From NCBI GenBank assembly GCA_026770615.1, contig MU631614.1:154757-172776 (forward strand): a stretch of DNA of 18,020 nt. Reading direction: 5' to 3'. The notes under the pieces were generated by a model. That model was not told where the DNA came from, made no database searches, and worked only from the letters and a program-made list of their open reading frames with translations. The first letter of the stretch is position 1; each line of letters begins with the position of its first letter. The DNA comes from Pavlovales sp. CCMP2436 (lineage: Eukaryota; Haptophyta; Pavlovophyceae; Pavlovales). Positions 1-7,346 of the stretch are shown here, one piece after another. The position numbers and the translations under genes were made by a program.

Positions 1-95
<95 letters not shown>
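1..95. repeat. (AAC)n trinucleotide microsatellite
   Basis: An almost pure AAC run fills the left edge. It reads (GTT)n on the minus strand, the strand of the adjacent gene. It lies just past a possible splice donor (GAG|GTTTTT near 100), so it is more likely the start of an intron than coding sequence. Confidence 0.95.
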
Positions 96-100
96 AAAAC

Positions 101-781
101 CTCGCAGCCCGCGGATGTGAGGACCGCGCGCCCGCCATCGACTGAGGTGGCCCACATAGTACTCTCATCCCAAGTGCCCACCCACTGCCCTGTATCCTCG
201 TCCCGCTCGAGCTTCACGGGCAGCCGTAGCGTCACCAGAAGCACGCGCTCGGAGCCATCGAGCGGGTTCGCGTGCTGTGGCGCGCGCGCGCGGCTGGCAA
301 CCTCCGCTAGCGATGGCGGCAAATCCAACTGTCCTTCGGGCCCAGTCGGGCCTGCGCTCACGTCGAGCGCCGAGAGCTCGGGCGAGGCCGGCCCTGAGTG
401 CCCCGGGCCCGCGCCGCCCTGTGCGCCGTAGTCGTGAGCGATGGAGAGCTCCTCCCCCACCGGCGTGAACACCCTGTTGGACAGCAGCGCCTCCCACCGC
501 ACGGGCGCGCCGACGACGCCGTCGTCCTTGGGGATGATCACAAACTTATATTGCGCGGAGGAGACGTACGTGCCGATCAGCACCGTGTCCGACTGCCACA
601 CGGGAAAGGTGGCGGGCGAGGTGTACAGACGCAGCGCCTGCGCGGGGTCCCACGCTCCCAACTCGGGTAGCTCGCCGCAGACGGCGACGAACTCGCCGAA
701 GCGCGTCTCAGCGCAGCGTACGCGGAAGGAGACGCGCGTGAAGAGCGGGCCCATCTCGCCCAAATCCTCGACGGCCTCCAT
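101..781 (-). CDS. CBM20 starch-binding domain fused to start of a trehalose-6-phosphate synthase-like protein (partial)
   Basis: The minus-strand frame from ATG 781 is open for 227 codons and runs off the window. An in-frame TAA lies upstream with no other ATG between, which fixes the start. Residues about 14-107 match a CBM20 starch-binding domain: VSFRVRC strand, GELPELGAWD (W44), PVW (W62), QYKF (78-81), RWE (W96) and SNR near 101-103. A Gly/Pro/Ser linker follows. From about 178 the protein reads ERVLLVTLRLPVK, then RDEDTGQW and TWDES, the pattern that opens plant class II trehalose-6-phosphate synthases (GT20). GT20 enzymes join glucose-6-phosphate and UDP-glucose; class II members are often regulatory. 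The catalytic part and any phosphatase domain would lie outside the window. The exon may end at GAG|GTTTTT (101). CBM20 is well supported. The GT20 call rests on about 45 residues and is an inference. Confidence 0.72.
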
Positions 782-1072
782 CTCTCGCACTCTTCTCTCA
801 CGATCGGGCGCAGGATGGCGGAATTTTAATTAAAAACGTCAACAAAACAGTCGATCACATCACTCATATTGGTTTCAAGGTTATACTTCTACAGGGGATG
901 GCGGGCAATAAGAAGGGCGAATTTTGAGCTTGAGGCTGAGCTTCTTAGCAAATTGCATACAAAAATGCTTAAATTTGCTAAATCACATGCAGACAATGCA
1001 TGAAAACGAGGCTCAGCTTCTTAACACTACGGCTTCTTATTGCTGCGCCTATAATGCATCGCTTTCACTGTC
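782..1072. other. Divergent intergenic region between two host genes
   Basis: About 290 bp separate the start of the CBM20 gene (minus) from the first visible codon of a plus-strand gene. MITE copy 1 occupies more than half. The remainder (782-889) is AT-rich with no clear TATA box. Any shared promoter would now contain or flank the transposon. Confidence 0.5.
892..1051. mobile_element. MITE copy 1 (TA-target family), degenerate right end
   Basis: The left end is TA then CAGGGGATGGCGGGCAATAA (890-911), followed by the family's GAGGCTGAGCTTCTTAGC block. The right half has GAGGCTCAGCTTCTTAAC and CTTCTTATTGC, the inverted end, but its last ten or so bases have decayed to GCGCCTATA, so the right border is approximate. 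There is no coding capacity, so it would need a transposase in trans. It is the most diverged of the three copies in the window. Confidence 0.85.
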
Positions 1073-1690
1073 ATGCGCACGTGGCGAAGGCCCTTGACGG
1101 CTAACGTGCTCGTCTCAACATGCGAGGCGAGCGACACGCGCGGCTTCCGCTTGGATGTGAGCTCGAGCCCCTCCTCCCGCTTTTTCACGCAGCACAGGTA
1201 TATAAGACCTCGATAGCTTAGTTCCACGTTTTTGCATGACGCACTTTTTCTGCAGCACGACACACGCACGCTGAATCGCACGCTGACGTGACTCTCAGCC
1301 ACCTGCGTGGATGGGCGGTAGCCGCACACACGCATCCTCACTTACAGTCTGACATTCGCCGGGAGACCGACCGACACCAAGCCCAACCTGGAGGCGAAGG
1401 ACCTTTTAGCGCAGTTGGACGCACTGGCTACTCGCTGCCGTACTCGCTGTAGTATACTGCCCCCCGTTTCGGATTGCGGAGCAGCCGCCGTGCAAGGCCG
1501 CCTGCGCGTTGGGGGGTGCGCATGGGGAGGGAGATTCTCACGCGCGCGTCGGCACACCTCAATAGTTGAGGCCCATTTTCTTCATTTTCAGTCGACAGGT
1601 GCGCGTGGCTATGAGCCCCGGGTGAGTGTGTTGAGCCGAGGCGCGGGGGCGGCCGAGCTGCTCACGAGGCCGAGCGAGGCGCTGATTTGA
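1073..1690 (+). CDS. Spliced host gene of unknown function (exons 1073-1197 and 1348 onward)
   Basis: I do not recognise the product. An open plus-strand frame from ATG 1073 ends in a strong donor (CAG|GTATAT, intron from 1198), and an acceptor (CTTACAG) ends at 1347. The two sides join in frame (phase 2) and the result looks coding: RLDVSSSPSSRFF before the junction and KPNLEAKDLLAQLDAL after it. Read straight on, the second frame stops at 1690, but its later part looks less coding. A second polypyrimidine acceptor (TTTTCTTCATTTTCAG, ending 1591) and a donor (CGG|GTGAGT at 1621/1622) suggest another intron and a 30-bp exon at 1592-1621. The true start may lie in an exon left of 1073, beyond MITE copy 1. 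No continuation is visible to the right, where the virus-like island begins. Confidence 0.5.
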
Positions 1691-1986
1691 ATATGTAACA
1701 GTCGGGAGGGTGAACCGATTTTTTTCGGTTGTGCTGTCGCAAAAGATGCCCTCCGGGGGCCCTCCGGAGGCTGTCCCGGGAACCCCTACCCGGGGGGGGT
1801 GGTCTTGACAGACGGTCGTCCTGCCCGGACAGGGTGGTCTTCACAACCAGTCATCCCGCCCGGTCACCGCCGTGGCGTACAATCGACTGAAGTACCACGC
1901 TGCGCATGCGAAGCAGTTTTAGATTTCGGCTCGCGTCCGGGTGCGGCCGGGGGCTCCCGGGCAAGCGCCGAAACGCGAGCCGAAAT
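1691..1986. repeat. GC-rich boundary segment with 35-bp tandem repeat and 14-bp inverted repeat
   Basis: There is no supportable gene here. Positions 1797-1831 and 1832-1866 are imperfect tandem copies starting GGGTGGTCTT. Positions 1923-1936 (ATTTCGGCTCGCGT) and 1973-1986 (ACGCGAGCCGAAAT) form a perfect 14-bp inverted repeat with a 36-base GC-rich loop. Base composition changes sharply to AT-rich directly after the second arm, so this may be the left edge of the island. Confidence 0.7.
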
Positions 1987-2000
1987 ATAATATGTAGTCT

Positions 2001-2742
2001 TTGAACCCCCCTAGATTCACTGCAGATCTATTAAAGCCAAACTACAATGGTGTGGACATGACTGCTTATATTGGAAACAGCAAAACATACTCTTCATCTC
2101 CTACTATTCACAGCTACAGGGGATCGCGGGCATTAAGAACGCCGCTTTTTGAGGCTGAGGCTGAGTTTCTTAGCAAATTACATACAAACAATGATTAAAT
2201 TTTGTTTACAGTTACTGTTGAAGGGCAAAAAAACGAGGCTCAGTTTCTTAACACGGCGGTTTCTTATTTCCCGCGATCCCTTGTACCAGAGAATTATATT
2301 TGAAAATAAAACTCTATTCATCGATTTAAGCAATATATGGGATATAAAATTGATATACTTGGCTGTAAGCAGGGCGCGTATACTTGATCAATTAGCAATT
2401 CTTAGAACCGTGGTGCCGCCAATAATTTATGGAGAGGGGGAGCAGCATATGATCGAAAAGTCAATTCAATATTTAAATGAAATAATGAATGGAAATACAG
2501 TAATCGAAGAATATCCAGTAGGAGACGGGAAATGCGTGGCCGATCTCGCTGTATTCACTGATGGGAAACTATTAAAGCTTATTGAAGTGGTCGTAACATC
2601 TCTTCCTAATGACAAAAAACTTGCATACTACGTGGAACTTTGAATCGAATGCAGTGTCGTAACTATAGTGAGAAACGCTGCGCCTAATGTGCCACCAAAC
2701 GCAAATTCAAAGGGCCCAGACAAACAACCAGTAGTTTATTGA
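2001..2742 (+). pseudogene. CoiA-like / PD-(D/E)XK-like protein, split by MITE copy 2
   Basis: One reading frame is broken by MITE copy 2 (2117-2283). Removing the 167-bp element and one TA copy (169 bp) brings the left frame (2001-2116) exactly into phase with the right frame (2286 onward). The right part carries EQHMIEKS, GDGKCVADLAVF and LIEVVVTS, the order seen in CoiA-like and other PD-(D/E)XK-fold proteins: a helix, then Asp in a strand, then Glu in the next strand. The usual Lys of ExK is absent (EVV), so catalysis is doubtful. An in-frame TGA (2641-2643) follows YYVEL, but the frame continues convincingly with IECSVVTI to a TGA at 2740-2742. The left frame has no good ATG before 2058, so the N-terminus may be truncated. 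It is the first gene of the AT-rich island. Confidence 0.5.
2117..2283. mobile_element. MITE copy 2, 167 bp, TA target duplication, inside a gene
   Basis: It is flanked by TA at 2115-2116 and 2284-2285. The left end is CAGGGGATCGCGGGC; the right end is GGGATCGCGGGAAATAAGAA when reverse-complemented (2264-2281 region). The internal direct repeat GAGGCTGAGTTTCTTA / GAGGCTCAGTTTCTTA is shared with the other copies. TA duplication and end structure suggest cross-mobilisation by a Tc1/mariner-type transposase, but none is encoded in the window. Confidence 0.93.
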
Positions 2743-2867
2743 CGACGAAGACGACGACGACGACGATTACTGATATATGTAAGTGTGTGATTTCCAAGGA
2801 GAGGGAAGACACGTGAAAATCTGCCCAATTCATATCTCACGTATTGTCATAACGCATCCCCTTTGAG
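2743..2867. other. Spacer with (GAC)n acidic-codon run
   Basis: Positions 2741-2766 are a GAC-rich run. In one frame it would encode an Asp-rich tail ending TGA, but a stop lies just upstream in that frame, so no gene is called. The rest is AT-rich and may carry the promoter of the next ORF; no consensus element stands out. Confidence 0.4.
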
Positions 2868-3173
2868 ATGAGCTTTAATGATAATTTCCATAATTACCTC
2901 CAGGCAAACGCCAAAGGACGCGCTCTTTGCTTTGAAAACAGCGACCACTCTGACTGCTACAATTTTGATGATTTTAAATGGGTAGATAAGCACACGGCAC
3001 AAGGCTACCTTCTTAATTCTGGCAACAACAACGCAATCCAGGGATTGTATTACAGGGCCACTTTGTCGTCTGTTGAGATCTTGTCTGAAGAAGATGATGA
3101 GATTCTTGAAGTATTCCCAACGCCAGATGAACTTAAAAGGTACATGGCGGAGAAAGCATTCAATTTTAAATAA
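2868..3173 (+). CDS. Small acidic protein of unknown function, 101 aa
   Basis: It is an intact ATG-to-TAA ORF in the AT-rich island. I do not recognise it. It has Cys at about 21 and 30, an aromatic and Asp-rich centre (CYNFDDFKWVD), and an acidic C-terminal third (SEEDDEILEVF) ending in a basic helix-like stretch. There is no signal peptide or membrane segment. It lies on the same strand as the CoiA-like gene and the next ORF with short spacers, as in compact viral genomes. That it is intact among broken neighbours makes it worth noting. Confidence 0.6.
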   Translation: MSFNDNFHNYLQANAKGRALCFENSDHSDCYNFDDFKWVDKHTAQGYLLNSGNNNAIQGLYYRATLSSVEILSEEDDEILEVFPTPDELKRYMAEKAFNFK

Positions 3174-3293
3174 AAGTATTACAGTCTGTTAATAAGTTGA
3201 AAAACAAAGAAAAAAATATAAGCATTTTACGCAACCGTAACACCCCAGATTCTAGAGACACAACTAGACGAAATCACATGACTTATTCAGCAA

Positions 3294-3554
3294 ATGAGGC
3301 TCAAGTGTCCATCACCCATACGATTGATTAATGTTCGAACTAACAATAACGGGTCATTAGTAGGCAGCTTTGAGCACGACCGAAAACTCTACTTCAAAGT
3401 GAATTATAACTTTATCACGGTATTCAAGTACGGTCGAATCTGCGACATAACAGCGCACAAGGTCTTGATCAATAGCAGCCGCTTCATTTTTCTAAAGGTG
3501 GAGTGCAAGATAAAAGATAACGATGACGAAGATAATGGCTGCGTCATTTTCTAA
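3294..3554 (+). CDS. Small protein of unknown function, 86 aa
   Basis: It is an intact ATG-to-TAA ORF, 120 bp after the previous one and on the same strand. The sequence alternates short hydrophobic strands and charged turns (LVGSFEHDRKLYFKVNYNF, FIFLKVECKIK), suggesting a small beta-rich fold, and ends in an acidic stretch (DNDDEDNG). I see no signal peptide and no family I can name. Its last codons overlap the 3' end of the convergent lipase frame by four bases. Confidence 0.55.
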   Translation: MRLKCPSPIRLINVRTNNNGSLVGSFEHDRKLYFKVNYNFITVFKYGRICDITAHKVLINSSRFIFLKVECKIKDNDDEDNGCVIF

Positions 3555-4345
3555 AAGTGTATCTTGCTCATGATTTTTTTTTGCACTTTTTTGCACTTTT
3601 TCCTATGATAATCATACAATGCAGTGCAAGACGTACACATGCCAAAAGAGAGACTTAAATCATGCCCGAAATTTTCCGAGATGACGCCTGCAAGAGTCCA
3701 CGAAGTTTTGCCATTGTTCCTCTTAGATTTCCCAGACTGCGATTTTGCCAAATTTGCCAGGAAGCGTATGAGTCCTGGAAGCAGCCAATGCGCCCGGTCT
3801 CGCTGGTTCACATTCACGATCCCCTGAATTTATGGGCGCCAACCCAGGCTAGAGAGCGCCGACACCGCATCCAGTTTGGTCCGCACATCCGTCTGTCTCG
3901 TGCCGCTTGGTTGACGCCGGCCAATATCGCCCGATCCCGCCGCCTTGTTGATCGTTACAATCTGCCCGCCCGATCCCGATTGCTCTGTCAGGCGCCCGCC
4001 CAAGCTGTGCCCGACTGAATTAGCCGGCCTGTTATATTTTTTCTCAGTTGCAGCCGTTATGCTGCAAGCGAGATTGAGTCTATCCGTGTTCTTGTGCGCT
4101 CCGACAGCGATAAGTGCATCGTCGACTAGCCAGTCCTTTGCGGTGACGGAACCTCGGTGGGCGATTACGAGCTGGCCGCCGCTTCGGTCGATGAAGACCA
4201 TTGTGTTTGGTTTTGATAGTTCGGTATCGAGTGTTTACCCTAGTGTTCTCCCGTATTTGGCGGCTTATGCTAGGGGCAAGTGCGATGCTCGTGCAAGATT
4301 TGTCGAATCTTGCTTAAATTTGTTGTTGTTTTTGCTTGTTGGCAT
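3551..4345 (-). pseudogene. Class 3 (triacylglycerol) lipase, broken by three in-frame TAA codons
   Basis: One minus-strand frame from ATG 4345 runs to TAA 3551, interrupted by TAA at 4265-4267, 4235-4237 and 3830-3832. Family signs in order: LARASHL near residue 17-23; VIAHRGS and KDWLVDD, as in the oxyanion-loop region of lipase_3 proteins; VGHSLGG with the nucleophile Ser; TINKAAG; RTKLDAVS with the likely catalytic Asp; and AH about 10 codons after the last stop, the likely catalytic His. Class 3 lipases hydrolyse acylglycerols. They occur in several large DNA viruses and are reported from some virophages, where a role in entry or exit has been suggested. No frameshift is needed, only the stops. 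The longest uninterrupted stretch (3830-4201) lacks the N-terminus and the His. Confidence 0.8.
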
Positions 4346-4374
4346 TGTATTTGTTGTATTAATGGTCGGCTTTT

Positions 4375-5518
4375 TTAATTGAGCTTCGTGACAATTCCCG
4401 GTAGAGCAAACTTGTAGAGACCCGTATTCACCACTCTTACGCTCCTCATGAGGATGATATTGTACGTCCAGTCTACAGGCGTGTTTAGCATGCTGACTGG
4501 CGCACCACTCGTGTCACCCATGATTATCTTAAAAGAATGGTCAGAAATCGAGATAGCGCTCATTAGGTTGATGCGGCCTAAAGATGACCCTGTGTATAGC
4601 TTCATGTCAACAATCATCACATAATCTGTAGAGCCAGGCTGCAACTTCGTTACAGTTAATCGCCAAATCGAATATTTTGGATGAGCAACTGCAATCGCGA
4701 ATGTTTTCACCTCACCAGAGAAAGTCCAATCAAGACCAGCGAAAGATTGTACATTACTAAATGAGGAGTTATCGTTGCTTCCTGAAAGGGTCCATTCTGC
4801 AGGCCTCGAACCATCAGCTACTTGTCCTGTCAAGTCGTATGATTTCAAGGTAACCTGCTCTGGAAATGTGATTTGGAGCCACTGACTTGCCAAACGAGTG
4901 CTTGCATTGTAGCCGCCGGATGAGGTCCACTGCGTCCCAGTCCCGTCAAACCCACGCCAAGCTTCTTTTCCGCTGTTAAATGAGCTACTCGTTGCAGACC
5001 ATTCATTTTAAAATTTGCCACTCGCTCGTTGAGGCAACCGTTGTGGACGATGTGAATGCTGGGCTTGCCTTTGTTGATATGCTTGCAACGACTGTAGGAT
5101 CGAAGGCCGGTGTCACAATGACTTGCATTGAACCGAGAATGTTATCAATTGTCACCAGCCATAAATCGACAGTTGCATTCACGTTCACTATACTGACAAG
5201 CTGGTCGAAATTCAGTAGTGTCTGTAATGCATCAACTATGTTGAGCTGGTTAACGTTTTGCGCACGACCTATGATATTGCAAGAAAATTAAGAATCATGA
5301 CCAACCACTGTAGGTAGCCTTTTTTCAGAGAAATTCAACAATGTCAGGGTACGAGTCTCGTTTGAAAGTACGGCCAGCCTTGATATCGAAGATACTTTTC
5401 CGCTATAAGCGCTATACACCAGGGAGACATCGCAGACTCGGAGTGTTTGCTTGAAAATTTAAGAATAGAAATCGATGTTCACGGTACTCTCCAGGTTTTT
5501 GTATGATCTCGGTATCTC
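4375..5518 (-). pseudogene. Fibre-like protein with C-terminal F5/8 type C (discoidin) domain, decayed
   Basis: The downstream part (5007-4375) is open and matches an F5/8 C / galactose-binding-like domain: EAWRGFDGTGTQW, the paired ASQWLQITF strand, LKSYDLTG, PAEWTLSGSND and a YSIWRLTVTK strand. Such domains bind glycans and often cap viral or phage fibres. The upstream part (5518-5003) is Val/Asn/Thr-rich and repetitive, fibre-like, and carries TAA at 5459-5461 and 5288-5290 and a TGA at 5003-5005. The parts are in different frames; an AT-rich insertion of about 19 bp between two TGG codons near 4993-5014 explains the shift. The C-terminal tail after the F5/8 domain is also beta-rich. Host-surface binding is inferred. 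The 5' limit is uncertain. Confidence 0.6.
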
Positions 5519-5536
5519 CTGAAAAAAAAAAATGCG

Positions 5537-6541
5537 TTAGCTAATATAAGTGTAAATTGCAGCATGATCGTATGGAAGTGTGCCAATATTCTGCTCGTCT
5601 ACGAATCTTGTTATATCGTATTTAATCTGGCTGGCGTTGGTCCGATGTGAGCCCGTAGCTAGTATCTCGACGGTTATGCGCTTGCTAGCGTCGATTACGA
5701 TTCCATCGCAAATGTAGACCATCTGCGCCACATTTGGGAACGGGCGTGCGGGCATGTTCAAATTCCAAAAAGGATTTATGGCGGTTCTCACGTTTAGCCC
5801 GAAGTTGTTTTTGCTGGCATTGCTGCCCGAGTATCTGTCTACCTCGTAGTAAATACCATTGTTATATACACCATAATCGGTTGATACAATGAATGATGCA
5901 ACGTATTTCCCAGTAGGGATATCAAACGATAAGGCGCAATGCCCGTAGCTCTGCGTGAAGCTTGCATATGCTACTGTCGAAGTCATTGTTGCCTTTAATT
6001 TTGCAACAACCATCGTAGGAGTATCTAAGGAGGACCATGAAAAGACTCGCTGCTGTGTCTGCCCGGAAATATATCTGAATACTGTAACTTGGTACGTGGT
6101 CGCGCTTACAACATCTTCTAGAAAAAGATGATTCATTGTATATGTCAAAGCCTTTGGGTCTGATGTCGTTTCATGTTCAAGTAGTTTGGTCTCCCCAAGG
6201 ACGCAAATGCGTCCGGCCAAGATAGGTTTCGAGCGAGAGAAACTGTACTTGACACCCGCTGACTTTGTTACGATTGTTCCTAACGATGCAGAAAGCGCCG
6301 ATTCTGCCACGTAGGTCAGCGGCGAGGTGTAAAGTGTTTTGTCAACTGGGAAGGACAGCTCGTCATCTCTGATATTGACAGGCAGCTTTTTCTTCAATAT
6401 TTTTGTGGTATCGCGAGTCTGATTCTAAGGTGTCTCTGAAGTGGAGAAGCTGAGCTGTGTGGTTGTGCTTGAGAGCACTGCGTACGAGTCGATAGCGGTC
6501 TCCAGACCTGTTGTATAAAAAGCTAAGTAAACGTTCGACAT
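5537..6541 (-). pseudogene. Putative virion-surface protein of about 334 codons, one in-frame TAG
   Basis: The longest open stretch (6397-5537, 286 codons) starts without an ATG. Extending its frame upstream gives a clean ATG at 6541 (MSNVYLAFYTTG) with a single TAG at codon 39 (6425-6427). The product is Ser/Thr/Tyr/Val-rich, soluble and almost wholly beta-patterned. It has no Cys cluster, signal peptide or membrane helix and ends in TYIS then TAA. It lies directly upstream of the fibre-like gene on the same strand. These traits suit a capsid, penton or fibre-associated protein, but I match no named family, so the role is inferred from context. Confidence 0.55.
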
Positions 6542-6607
6542 ATGTTATGAGTAAGCCTTACATTTTTTTTTATGATCTGTCTCTTTCGTATTGTTGAATC
6601 GTTAATC
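6542..6607 (-). promoter_or_regulatory. Short AT-rich gap upstream of the surface-protein gene
   Basis: This AT-rich gap separates the 6608 stop from ATG 6541 and includes a T-run at 6563-6571 (A-run on the coding strand). It is the only place for that gene's promoter. No motif shared with the other island genes is clear by eye. Confidence 0.3.
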
Positions 6608-6919
6608 TTAGACGGCACCGGTTCGCCGCATGGAAATATATTTGTCGAGGATCAGGTTATGAAAACCGAAAATGATGCCAACATTCGCACGTGATGCCTT
6701 CCTATCCAGATTTCCGTATTCGCTGATGAGCTTTTGAATGATAATATTATTGTTCAGAAGCCTGGAGACCTGATTGTTTATTTCCCGTGGTCTTAGCAGG
6801 ACGATTCTACAGATTGCTCATTTTGCCTGTCCTCTTCATTTCTTCCACAGTGAGACTTTCAAGTCCTTCAAGTTGCACCTGACGCCGAGATTTTGGTTTG
6901 GGTGGGGGAGATTGGTAAT
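6608..6919 (-). pseudogene. Island gene fragment truncated by copia insertion
   Basis: Two overlapping minus-strand frames look coding. The first reads in from the LTR border (PPPKPKSRRQVQ, then LESLTVEEMKRTGKMSNL) and stops at TAG 6807-6809. The second continues from there in another frame (REINNQVSRLLNNN, KLISEYGNLDRK, GIIFGFHNLILDKY) to TAA 6608-6610. A one-base shift near 6810 would join them. The second part is rich in amphipathic helix heptads, suggesting a coiled coil. The 5' portion is missing, cut off exactly where the copia LTR begins. Function unknown. Confidence 0.5.
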
Positions 6920-7334
6920 TGTTGGAATATACCTCTCACGGCAGCACACAGCAGGTCAGTTACGGTATCTGCTGAGTACAGGTGCGCGGCTCGAACTCGA
7001 GGTGCCCTGCGGCAGATGACGAATCTAATGTACACACTTGCACAAGCAAAGATGGACTAACGGAATCCTTAAACGTAACCGAATATTAAAGGGCGATCCC
7101 GAAAAACATTAGGTACGGTTTGGAACATTCTCATCCAGGACTCCTCCTGGACTCCATGAGTCCACGTCCAATAGTTGGGTTAAGAGTCTTCTTCATCCCG
7201 CCGACGAATGCCGCCGACCGGAAGTGTGTCGTCGCAATGGGGGAAAGTATAACTATCCAATAAAACCCCCTGTGAGTACCCTCGAGTACTCACACACATC
7301 CGTCCACGCTCAAGAGCGCACACTAATGCTAACA
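6920..7334 (-). repeat. copia 3' LTR, about 415 bp
   Basis: The minus strand begins TGTTAGCATTAG at 7334, right after the polypurine tract and 12 bases after the stop of the RNase H frame, and ends ATTCCAACA at 6920. TGTT...AACA termini are typical of copia LTRs. Internal palindromes include 7272-7293 (GTGAGTAC/GTACTCAC arms) and 7148-7164 (TGGACTC/GAGTCCA). With no second LTR in the window, the length and the 5-bp target repeat (GTAAT on the left) cannot be confirmed. Confidence 0.72.
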
Positions 7335-7346
7335 CCCTCCCGCGAC

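Noticed and set aside
1198..1207. TATA-box-like GTATATAAG on the plus strand
   Set aside because: It coincides with a strong splice donor (CAG|GTATAT) whose partner acceptor at 1347 joins two coding-looking frames in phase, so the donor explains it better.
1027..1341. Minus-strand ORF of 104 codons with a basic C-terminus
   Set aside because: It overlaps the better-supported spliced plus-strand gene and takes its stop and last codons from MITE copy 1. A faint likeness to ribosomal protein bL28 did not hold up.
3624..4382. Plus-strand ORFs opposite the lipase (3662-4018, 3945-4382)
   Set aside because: They are antisense shadows; the minus strand carries the clear lipase motifs.
4980..5291. 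Plus-strand ORF of 103 codons
   Set aside because: It is antisense to the fibre-like stalk and has no features of its own.
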